DNA of 64,000 bases from an uncultured Croceitalea sp. (GTDB taxonomy: Bacteria; Bacteroidota; Bacteroidia; Flavobacteriales; Flavobacteriaceae): positions 1,426,001-1,490,000 of the forward strand of contig CANLXH010000001.1 in NCBI GenBank assembly GCA_947495075.1. Direction: 5' to 3'. The position numbers and the translations under genes are program-made. Position 1 is the stretch's first letter. Each line of letters begins with the position of its first letter. Shown here in pieces: positions 44,359-52,366 of the stretch. The notes beneath the pieces are model-generated. The model saw only the letters and a program-made list of their open reading frames with translations, ran no database searches and was not told the origin of the DNA.

Positions 44359-47265
44359 GATAAGAGAATCATAAATCGCTTGCTGTATTCGTGTTCTCAA
44401 ACCAGATTTTACCAAAATATTATTTCTTGAAGATGGATAAGTCCTATTTGATAAAAAGACATAAACCAACTCTTCATCTGGATCTGCCCATGTATAAGTA
44501 CCTGTAAAACCGCTATGTCCAAAACTTTTTCTTGAGACGCAGCCACAGGTTGGACCACTATCTTTAAGCTGTGGTTTATCAAAGCCAACTCCACGCCTTA
44601 CATCCTTATCACAGAAGTAACATTTATTAAATTTTTCTATAGTTCTCCTATCTAAATAACGCTCTCCACCATACCGACCACCTTGTAAATACATCTGCAT
44701 AATTTTTGCCACATCATTTGCATTACTAAACAAACCTGCATGGCCTCCTACTCCATTTTGCATTGCAGCGCCCATGTCATGAACATAACCCTGTACAGTT
44801 TCATAACGATAATAGTTATCCTCCTCTGAAGGAACAATTTTTTGTTTTTTAAATTTTTCCAAAGGATTATAACTCGTATGCGTTGCCCCCAAGGATTGTA
44901 ACAGAAAATCATTAATGAGAACATCAAGTCTTTTGTCTTGAGTGTCCTCAATATATTTCTTAAAAACATAGTAGGCTACATCGCTATATCTATACCTATT
45001 GGATTTTAATTCTTGACGCCCAATTCTATTATAAATAGAATCATTGTAAGCATCGGTCAGGTATAATTTATCCGTAACTTTTATAGAAAACCCTTCCGAA
45101 GGTTTGTTTCTATAAAATTCTATGGATGGTTTTCGTTTTTTATCTAAAGTGCTTGCATAAAAAGCTATCCAAGCCGGTAATCTTCCATAATGAGACAAAG
45201 CTTTTAAAACCGTTACATCTTTTAATTCCGAATCTGAATATTGAGGTATTAAATCTTCGAAAGTGTTATTAAGCTTAATCTTACCGTCCTCTTCCATTTT
45301 CATTATTAATGGTAAGGTGGATAGGATTTTGGTTAATGAAGCTAAATCATAAATATGATTATCAGTAATACTATCGGTAGTTTCATACGTTGGCTTTCCA
45401 AAATTCTTTTGATATATTACTTTTCCTTTCTTTGCTACTAAAACTTGAGCACCTGGAAACATTAAAGAATCCATTCCTATTTGGACCAGGCTGTCTATAG
45501 CAGCCAATCTAGTTGAACTAATACCAACTCTTTCTGGAATACTATATCCTAATCTTGCTATTTCTTTTGTTTTAATTGTCGTATTCACTGGAAAAGCTGA
45601 ACTTGCTGAAACAGGAAGTATGCCTTTGCTCGGTATAGCTCCAAATAACATCTGAGCTGTTTTTTCTTGTGCTACTTTACTGTTTTGATAACCAATAGCC
45701 ACTGCATCTATGCTATTAAAATTTACCACATCCAGCAAAGCATAAGGCTTCGCAAAGACACTTAAAATAGTATTGCTAGTCCTTAACCTTGAAATCTCTT
45801 GTAACCAAAATAGCTCATTTTTAGAAAACTTATATCCTTTCCATGGACTGTCATTATTCTTATGAAAACCAATAATGATTAAATTAAAATCTTTGAGTTT
45901 CTCACGATATTCAGCAATATCTCTAGCTACTATTTGGGTTACTTTGGCATATTTATTTAAAGTATTAAAAAATGGTGTGCCGTTATCATCTCCAAATTTT
46001 ACATAAGCAATCTTTTTATTGTTTAAATTCTTAATTGGAGCTAAATCAAATTTATTCTTTATAACTGTGATGGCATTTTCAATAGCTTCTTCATAAATGA
46101 TATCATTCTCTAAATTATTTAAATCTTCATATAGACTATCAATAACTATTGGTTTGTAATTATTAAGATTAGCTTTGTATTTAGCCATTAAAATTTTCTT
46201 TACCGATTCGCTTAATCTTTCTTCAGTAATTAATTCATTATTATAAGCCTCAATAATTTTTGCTTTTGCATTCTTAACATTAACGGGCATTAAAAGAATA
46301 TCATTTCCAGCCATAAAAGCAGACAGTTCAACCTCACCTTCAGGCGCAAATTCTGAAACAGCTTTCATATTCAAGGCATCTGTGAATACTAAACCTTTAA
46401 ATCCTAATTCTTGTTTTAATAAATCTGTGATTACAGTTTTTGATAATGATGATGGATGCCCCTCTTTACTTTCCAAGCTAGGAATATCTAAATGGGCAAC
46501 CATTACGCTACTTAAACCATTGTTTATAAGTCTTTTAAAAGGATATAACTCTATACTATCTAAACGATTTTTAGTAAAATCCAAATAAGGAAGTGATTTA
46601 TGTGAATCTGTAGCTGTATCGCCATGACCAGGAAAATGCTTTCCAGAAGATAGAACTCCTGTACTTTCCATTCCTTTCATAAAAGCAATTCCTTTTTGAG
46701 CGACATTTTCCTTGTCCTCTCCAAAGGAACGATTTCCTATAATTGGGTTCTTTGGATTGATATTAACATCAATATCCGGCGCAAAATTAATATGTACTCC
46801 AATACGCTTTGCATGATTTCCTATTTGTCTTCCAACTTTTTCTACAATAGAACTATCTTTTATAGCTCCCAAAGTCATGTTCCATGGAAAGGCATACGTA
46901 GAATCCAATCGCATTGCCAGTCCCCATTCTGCATCCATCGCAATTAACAAGGGTATTTTAGATACTGCTTGATATTCATTAGTCAATTTTGCCTGTCTTA
47001 CTGGTCCTCCAGTAGAAAAAATGACTCCTCCAATATGTTCTTCTTTTATAAGCGTTTTAATAGCTGAAGTCGCACTCTTTTTTTGATTAGATGTTACGCT
47101 CACCATAAACAATTGTCCCACTTTTTCCTCAAGGGTCATTTCATTATACCTAGTATTTATCCAATTTTGTTGTGCTATAGAATCACCAGTAATCAAAGGG
47201 TTTATCTGGCTACTACTAATAAAGAATGATAACAGAAAAAAAAGTACGTAAAAGTATTTATGCAT
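44353..47265 (-). CDS. GH3 beta-N-acetylglucosaminidase fused to a beta-lactamase-fold serine hydrolase
   Basis: The 970-residue protein has a signal peptide (residues 1-20). The N-terminal GH3 domain has the NagZ-type KHFPGHGDTATDSHKSLP near 207-224 (Asp/His catalytic pair) and the nucleophile Asp in FTDALNMKAV near 297. A middle GH3 C-domain-like region follows. A C-terminal serine beta-lactamase/esterase domain has the S-x-x-K motif in LASLTKILST near 641. The arrangement is well known in Bacteroidota and probably serves peptidoglycan turnover in the periplasm or outer membrane. It precedes bshA by 28 bases, with a small hairpin between them. Confidence 0.93.
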   Translation of the reverse strand: MHKYFYVLFFLLSFFISSSQINPLITGDSIAQQNWINTRYNEMTLEEKVGQLFMVSVTSNQKKSATSAIKTLIKEEHIGGVIFSTGGPVRQAKLTNEYQAVSKIPLLIAMDAEWGLAMRLDSTYAFPWNMTLGAIKDSSIVEKVGRQIGNHAKRIGVHINFAPDIDVNINPKNPIIGNRSFGEDKENVAQKGIAFMKGMESTGVLSSGKHFPGHGDTATDSHKSLPYLDFTKNRLDSIELYPFKRLINNGLSSVMVAHLDIPSLESKEGHPSSLSKTVITDLLKQELGFKGLVFTDALNMKAVSEFAPEGEVELSAFMAGNDILLMPVNVKNAKAKIIEAYNNELITEERLSESVKKILMAKYKANLNNYKPIVIDSLYEDLNNLENDIIYEEAIENAITVIKNKFDLAPIKNLNNKKIAYVKFGDDNGTPFFNTLNKYAKVTQIVARDIAEYREKLKDFNLIIIGFHKNNDSPWKGYKFSKNELFWLQEISRLRTSNTILSVFAKPYALLDVVNFNSIDAVAIGYQNSKVAQEKTAQMLFGAIPSKGILPVSASSAFPVNTTIKTKEIARLGYSIPERVGISSTRLAAIDSLVQIGMDSLMFPGAQVLVAKKGKVIYQKNFGKPTYETTDSITDNHIYDLASLTKILSTLPLIMKMEEDGKIKLNNTFEDLIPQYSDSELKDVTVLKALSHYGRLPAWIAFYASTLDKKRKPSIEFYRNKPSEGFSIKVTDKLYLTDAYNDSIYNRIGRQELKSNRYRYSDVAYYVFKKYIEDTQDKRLDVLINDFLLQSLGATHTSYNPLEKFKKQKIVPSEEDNYYRYETVQGYVHDMGAAMQNGVGGHAGLFSNANDVAKIMQMYLQGGRYGGERYLDRRTIEKFNKCYFCDKDVRRGVGFDKPQLKDSGPTCGCVSRKSFGHSGFTGTYTWADPDEELVYVFLSNRTYPSSRNNILVKSGLRTRIQQAIYDSLIN

Positions 47266-47366
47266 ATTAAATTGTCTAGGGCATCAACTTAAAGCAAATA
47301 AAAATATTGCATTTCATCGAAGAAACTAAAGAAAATAGGGGAAATCCAGCTTATTTAGGATAAAAT

Positions 47367-47849
47367 TCACATAAAGCGAGCATGCCAACTTTCCGAAGCA
47401 GGCACTTCCCAATTCTCCAAATACTCTTGTTTTGTGGCAACTAAATTATTGAAAACAATGGTGTTTTTGGAAACTGCACGTTCTTTAGCCATTTTCTTAA
47501 AGTCCTTTAGGTCTTTATACGCCACGTATTCTCCTTGCTTGTAAGAAACGTTCATTTTATCCAATAAATCTACATTGAACTTTTGTTCTAAATTTTGAAT
47601 ATAATGTACCGAAGCATCAATAGAGCAACCAGAAGCATTTGCTGCTGATTGATCAAGGCCTATTACAATAAATCGATTGTATTTAATCTCAAAACCGGCT
47701 TTTAAATCACTACCGTGGGCAGTCCACTGCCTTAAAAAAGTACTTAATCCAGTAGTTACTTCTTCTATTTCTTTTTCTGAGAAACTACGACTACATTGAT
47801 AAATCCAGATTCTAGAACTATCTGGTAGCTCTTTAAAGTTTATAAGCAT
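47367..47849 (-). CDS. Small uncharacterised protein, often mislabelled ABC transporter ATPase
   Basis: Starting at the Met of MLINFKELPDSSRIW gives 160 residues. This start is one base from the stop of the upstream gene, whereas the longer reading from 47882 would overlap it. No Walker A, Walker B or signature motif is present, so any ATPase label would be unsupported. Conserved-looking features are WIYQCSRSF near 15, FLRQWTAHGSDLKAGF near 37 and GLDQSAANASGCSIDAS near 63, followed by a C-terminal Lys-rich part. The NASGCSIDAS Cys region suggests a possible active or metal site. It is probably cytoplasmic and in an operon with the two Fe-S proteins. Confidence 0.8.
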   Translation of the reverse strand: MLINFKELPDSSRIWIYQCSRSFSEKEIEEVTTGLSTFLRQWTAHGSDLKAGFEIKYNRFIVIGLDQSAANASGCSIDASVHYIQNLEQKFNVDLLDKMNVSYKQGEYVAYKDLKDFKKMAKERAVSKNTIVFNNLVATKQEYLENWEVPASESWHARFM

Positions 47850-47850
47850 T

Positions 47851-48636
47851 TTAAATAGAATTTGCGATAAGTTCTGCAACATCTAACACATCAACAGTAT
47901 CTTCTTTTTGATGTGCCTTAATACCATCCGTCATCATTGTATTACAATAAGGGCAGCCTGTAGCAATAATATTTGGGTTGGTTTCCAAAGCATCTTTTGT
48001 ACGTAGCACATTTATATCCATATCACCCTTCTCTGGTTCTTTAAACATTTGAGCTCCGCCCGCTCCGCAACACAAAGCTGTTTTCTTATTGCGTTCCATC
48101 TCTACCATAATAGCATTTGTTTTTTGTAAAACGTTTCTTGGAGCATCAAAAATAGAGTTTGCTCTTCCTAGATAGCAGGGGTCATGAAATGTTATGCGCT
48201 TTCCTTTGTAGGCCTCTCCTTCAATCGAAAGTCGTCCACTATCTATTAATTCTTTAATATACTGTGTATGGTGCACAACCTCGTAGTTTCCTCCCAAATC
48301 TGGGTATTCATTTTTTATGGTGTTAAAAGAATGTGGGTCACAGGTTACAATGCGTTTAATTTCATACGCATTCAGAATCTCAATATTCATCATTGCCTGC
48401 ATTTGGAACAAGAACTCATTTCCTGCTCGCTTTGCTACATCACCGGTACAACTTTCTTCCGCTCCTAATACCGCAAAATCAACATTGGCCTTATTCAGTA
48501 TTTTTACGAAGGCTCTAGAAATCTTTTTGGCTCTATCATCATAACTACCTGCGGAACCTACCCAGAATAATATTTCAGGCTTTTCTCCTTGAGCCGCAAA
48601 TTGCTCCATTGTTTTTACACTAAGCTTCTCACTCAT
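47851..48636 (-). CDS. (Fe-S)-binding protein with CCG domains (heterodisulfide reductase/LutA-like)
   Basis: The protein has two cysteine-rich CCG-type regions. The first is near residues 105-125 (CDPHSFNTI). The second is HDPCYLGRANSIFD near 168, then ALCCGAGGAQMF near 205 and ATGCPYCNTMMTDG near 237. These ligate an unusual [4Fe-4S] site in HdrB/GlpC/LutA-type proteins. The ATG at 48636 (MSEKLSVK) is preferred, giving 261 residues and an 11-base gap from the upstream gene. The longer start at 48663 would overlap that gene. It is the soluble partner of the membrane Fe-S protein encoded next. Confidence 0.88.
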   Translation of the reverse strand: MSEKLSVKTMEQFAAQGEKPEILFWVGSAGSYDDRAKKISRAFVKILNKANVDFAVLGAEESCTGDVAKRAGNEFLFQMQAMMNIEILNAYEIKRIVTCDPHSFNTIKNEYPDLGGNYEVVHHTQYIKELIDSGRLSIEGEAYKGKRITFHDPCYLGRANSIFDAPRNVLQKTNAIMVEMERNKKTALCCGAGGAQMFKEPEKGDMDINVLRTKDALETNPNIIATGCPYCNTMMTDGIKAHQKEDTVDVLDVAELIANSI

Positions 48637-48647
48637 ATTTCTAGATT

Positions 48648-49970
48648 TTATTCGTTCACCCAATTCAATCTATCTTGCTGGTTATATGGCCATGGAGCAC
48701 CATTATTTTCGATATTGGACATCATATTATTTAATTCCATTGGTGCAGCCGACTGTTCCATGACCAGATATCTTCGCATTTCAATTATAATAGATAATGG
48801 GTCTATACTAACGGGGCAAGCTTCTACACAAGCGTTGCAAGTAGTGCATGCCCAGAGTTCTTCATTAGATATGTAATCTCCCAAAAGTTGTTTTCCATCA
48901 TCAACAAATTTACCTTTGTTTTTATCCATATGCTTACCCACTTCCTCTAATCGGTCACGAGTATCCATCATTATTTTTCTAGGAGACAATTTTTTACCTG
49001 TTTGATTAGCAGGGCATTCCGAAGTGCATCTTCCACATTCTGTACAAGTATATGCATTTAATAATTGTACCCTGCTCAAATCCATAACGTCTGAAGCTCC
49101 AAACTTTTCTGGGTCCACAGTATCTTCAGCCGGCGCGGCAAAAGGATCTGCAGACGGGTCCATCATCAACTTTACTTCTTTAGTTACCGCTTCTAAATTA
49201 TCAAGTTGCCCTTGGGGTTTTAATTTTCCATAATAAGTGTTAGGAAAAGCCAATAGAATATGTAAATGCTTAGAATAGTACAAATAGTTTAAGAAACACA
49301 ATATCCCAATAATATGTAACCACCAAGCTATACGTTCTATTATTATTAAACTAGAAACAGACATTCCCTCAAACAAAGGTGCTATAAATTGACTTATTGG
49401 AAAGGAGCCCGCTTTTGTATAATGCTCGGCTCCCAATGTCTGTAGTTGCAAGTCAGCAGCATTCATAGTCAAGAATAAGAACATCAATATCAATTCTATA
49501 TATAGAATAAGGTTTCCATCTTTTTTTGGCCAACCTTCCATTTCTGGTTTTATAAAACGCTTCAATTTTATAATGTTACGTCTAACCCAAAAAATCACAA
49601 CTGCAACTACGACTAAGAAAGCTAATATCTCAAAAGAGCCAATTAAGAAATCGTATAAAGTGCCTAAAGAAGCAAAAACTCTATGAGTTCCTAAAAGACC
49701 ATCTATTATTATCTCTAGCACTTCTATATTGATAATAACAAAACCAACATAAACTATGATATGCATTAGACCAGCAATAGGGCGAACAACCATTTTGGTC
49801 TGGCCTAACGCTATTCTAGCCATGTTTTTCCATCGTTGAGGCTTATTATCTGTCGTATCTACAGTTTTACCTAGTTTAATATTTCTAGATAATTTTCTAA
49901 TGTTTCTGGCAAAGAAACCAATACCAACCGTTAGGGCTATAGCAAATAAAATATTAGCAATGTATTCCAT
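48648..49970 (-). CDS. Membrane 4Fe-4S dicluster oxidoreductase subunit
   Basis: The 440-residue protein has about five N-terminal membrane helices (residues 1-250 overall). The C-terminal ferredoxin-like domain carries two [4Fe-4S] motifs: CTECGRCTSECP near 312 and CTTCNACVEACP near 376. This resembles fusions of a NarI/HdrE-like b-type membrane part with HdrC. Together with the CCG protein it probably forms a membrane-bound quinone-linked complex. The electron donor is unknown. It lies eight bases downstream of the MCE gene. Confidence 0.88.
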   Translation of the reverse strand: MEYIANILFAIALTVGIGFFARNIRKLSRNIKLGKTVDTTDNKPQRWKNMARIALGQTKMVVRPIAGLMHIIVYVGFVIINIEVLEIIIDGLLGTHRVFASLGTLYDFLIGSFEILAFLVVVAVVIFWVRRNIIKLKRFIKPEMEGWPKKDGNLILYIELILMFLFLTMNAADLQLQTLGAEHYTKAGSFPISQFIAPLFEGMSVSSLIIIERIAWWLHIIGILCFLNYLYYSKHLHILLAFPNTYYGKLKPQGQLDNLEAVTKEVKLMMDPSADPFAAPAEDTVDPEKFGASDVMDLSRVQLLNAYTCTECGRCTSECPANQTGKKLSPRKIMMDTRDRLEEVGKHMDKNKGKFVDDGKQLLGDYISNEELWACTTCNACVEACPVSIDPLSIIIEMRRYLVMEQSAAPMELNNMMSNIENNGAPWPYNQQDRLNWVNE

Positions 49971-49978
49971 AAAGTTTA

Positions 49979-50944
49979 TTAGTTGTCTTTCTTAGCTGCT
50001 GGATCATCTTCAGGAAGTTCATATTCTTTTTGTTTTTTTCCAAAAACAGAGACATTTACATATCGTTTTGGGTTCAATCTAAAATCCTGCAGTAATAAAT
50101 CTAATTCACGAGAAGCATTAGACAAGTTATTATATAAATCTTCATTGTTTGCCATTTTGCCCAAAGAACCTTCACCTCTTTCTATTTTTGTTAAAACACC
50201 ATTTAAGTTAGAAATAGTACTTTCTAAATTCTTTATAGTTTTTCCTAAACCTGCTTCTGAAAGTGATTCAGAAAGTTCTGCAAAATTAGCACTAGTCTTA
50301 TTTATATTCTTGATAGAGCTATCCAGCTGCTGTTTGTTGTTTTCTAAAAGCTGATTCATAGCATTTGCACTAACTTGAAAGCTTTTTACTAAGTTATTTA
50401 AACCCGCAATGCTTTGTCTAAGCTCCCTTTTAGTAGGTTCATCCAGTACATCATTAAAATTCATTAGTAAAGAATCTGCATTAGAAACAGCCCCTTCTAC
50501 CTTTAGTTGCAATGGTGCTAATTTTTCTTGTACTAATGCTGTAAGTCCTGGTTTTATATCTGCACTTAAAGTATCTCCAGACTTAACCATAGCAGAGCCA
50601 TCAAATACTGGAATAATTTGGATTCCTTTTCCACCAATAATTCCTGTGTCATATAATTCTGCTTTGCTATTTTTAGAAAACTCAAAGTCACTACTAACCG
50701 AAAAGGTTACTAAAAGTTTGCCAGAATCATCTTTAAAACGAATATTATTTACATTACCAACGCTAAAACCATTTATAACGACTTCTGTACCAGGCTGTAG
50801 GCCTCCAACATCATCATAAACTGCATAAAGCGTTTTGCTGTTGTCAAAAAGTGAAGAGGCTTTTAAATAACTGTAGCCAAATATCACACAGAGGATACCT
50901 AAAATAACGATAAGACCGGTTTTAACTTCTCTTGATAGTTTCAA
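49979..50944 (-). CDS. MCE/MlaD-family lipid transport protein
   Basis: The 321-residue protein has a single N-terminal membrane helix (residues 10-28). An MCE domain follows, with YAVYDDVGGLQPGTEVVING near 41-60 and GFSVGNV. A long helical region with Asn/Leu-rich repeats (about 160-270) is followed by a Lys-rich tail. MCE proteins form hexameric rings that carry lipids across the periplasm. No permease or ATPase gene (MlaE/MlaF) is adjacent, so partners must be elsewhere. The gene follows the amidase gene by 52 bases. Confidence 0.92.
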   Translation of the reverse strand: MKLSREVKTGLIVILGILCVIFGYSYLKASSLFDNSKTLYAVYDDVGGLQPGTEVVINGFSVGNVNNIRFKDDSGKLLVTFSVSSDFEFSKNSKAELYDTGIIGGKGIQIIPVFDGSAMVKSGDTLSADIKPGLTALVQEKLAPLQLKVEGAVSNADSLLMNFNDVLDEPTKRELRQSIAGLNNLVKSFQVSANAMNQLLENNKQQLDSSIKNINKTSANFAELSESLSEAGLGKTIKNLESTISNLNGVLTKIERGEGSLGKMANNEDLYNNLSNASRELDLLLQDFRLNPKRYVNVSVFGKKQKEYELPEDDPAAKKDN

Positions 50945-50996
50945 AGATTTAGTTTTCTGTTCTAAACAAAATTAGGAATAATTTTAAGACAAGTCT

Positions 50997-52235
50997 TTAT
51001 TGTGTAGGAACAGATTTTATCGCTTCTTGTAAAGGTACACGAACACCGTTTTTATATGCAACAATATATGAAGTAGTATAACCCTTAGCGTCTGCGTTAG
51101 ATTTTAATAACTTGGCCTTAAGATAAGAATTGGTGTTACCATACATATAACGATACAAATTCTTTACTGGTTCTTTTGACAGTGTATTAAGCCCATTAAA
51201 GTTATCTCCATCTAAAGGAATAATCTTAGAACTTGCCATTAATTGTACTTTAAATACTACATCATCAATAGCTACTGTCTCCGTTTTTTGTGGTTTTTTA
51301 GTTTCTGTATTAATGGGTTTTTCTACTGTAGATTTTGAGGGTTTTTCTACAACTTCAACAACTGTTTCTTCTTTTGGTGGACTTATGCTAACTTTTTCTT
51401 TTATTTCTTTTTTAGGAATCGTATTCGTAGCAGAATTATCCAATTCAATAAGATTAGCATCTACACCATCTTTATAACTTAAAATTGCATTTGCAATAGC
51501 TGTTCCCATCTGGTTTTGACCTTTAGTAGAATTTAAATACGATCCTTCATTTTTATTGGTTAAAAATCCAGTTTCTACTAAAACGCTTGGCATAAAAGTT
51601 TGATGAAGTACTATAAAACCAGCTTGCTTTACTTTCCTATCCTTACGCTTTAGACTTTGAGTGAAATTATCTTGCATTAATTTTGCAAGCTGAATACTTT
51701 GTTCTAAAAACTCTTCTTGCATAATTGTTAATCCAATAACAGATTCGGGAGAATTTATATCATATTTAGAATACTTCTGCTCGTAATTATCTTCTAAATA
51801 AATTACAGAGTTCTCCTTTTTAGCTACTTCAAAATTTTGCTTGTTTGCATGTAATCCTAAAACAAAAGTTCCTGCACCGTTTGCATCTGAAGTGTGAGAA
51901 TCGCAATGCACAGAAACAAAAAGATTTGCATTAGCTTCATTGGCTATTTGCCCTCTTTCAAAAAGGTCTACAAAAGTGTCGTCATCTCGTGTAAAAATAA
52001 CTTCTATGTCTTTTTGTTTTTCTAATAATTCGCCAACTTTAAGAACTATTGCCAAAGCAATATTCTTTTCTAGGTAACCATTACCCAAGTTTCCAGGGTC
52101 ATGTCCACCGTGACCTGCATCTAAAACAACAATAAATTTTTCTTTAGTCTGTAATTCGGTATTATTATTGATAAATGATGTAAAGAGCAAAAAAAGTGTA
52201 CAAAGTATTGGAGATAAAAACCGATTTTTAGCCAT
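50997..52235 (-). CDS. N-acetylmuramoyl-L-alanine amidase with SPOR-like C-terminus
   Basis: The 412-residue protein has a signal-like N-terminus (residues 1-23). The Amidase_3 domain shows zinc ligands in VLDAGHGGHDPG near 37-48, LEKNIALA near 55 (Glu), and FVSVHCDSHTSD near 107. The catalytic Glu is in VLVETGFL near 218. A Pro/Lys/Thr/Glu-rich linker (about 260-325) leads to a C-terminal region, VFKVQLMASSKIIPL onward, resembling SPOR-type peptidoglycan binding. It cleaves peptide stems from peptidoglycan during division. It diverges from lptD. Confidence 0.93.
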   Translation of the reverse strand: MAKNRFLSPILCTLFLLFTSFINNNTELQTKEKFIVVLDAGHGGHDPGNLGNGYLEKNIALAIVLKVGELLEKQKDIEVIFTRDDDTFVDLFERGQIANEANANLFVSVHCDSHTSDANGAGTFVLGLHANKQNFEVAKKENSVIYLEDNYEQKYSKYDINSPESVIGLTIMQEEFLEQSIQLAKLMQDNFTQSLKRKDRKVKQAGFIVLHQTFMPSVLVETGFLTNKNEGSYLNSTKGQNQMGTAIANAILSYKDGVDANLIELDNSATNTIPKKEIKEKVSISPPKEETVVEVVEKPSKSTVEKPINTETKKPQKTETVAIDDVVFKVQLMASSKIIPLDGDNFNGLNTLSKEPVKNLYRYMYGNTNSYLKAKLLKSNADAKGYTTSYIVAYKNGVRVPLQEAIKSVPTQ

Positions 52236-52311
52236 AAGAGTAATTCATTTTCAATGTTCAGCCTTGGTTAAATTTATCGTAATGTCCAATTAACAGAACA
52301 AAAAATATATG

Positions 52312-52319
52312 TAAGTTTG
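52312..52319 (+). promoter_or_regulatory. Putative -7 promoter box for lptD
   Basis: TAAGTTTG matches TAnnTTTG exactly and lies 47 bases before the TTG start at 52367. The position suits the divergent region between lptD and the amidase gene. No clear -33 element is seen. Confidence 0.45.
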
Positions 52320-52366
52320 AGCTTCAAAAACCAAGCCAACCTGCTACAAAAATAGGATTTATCACG

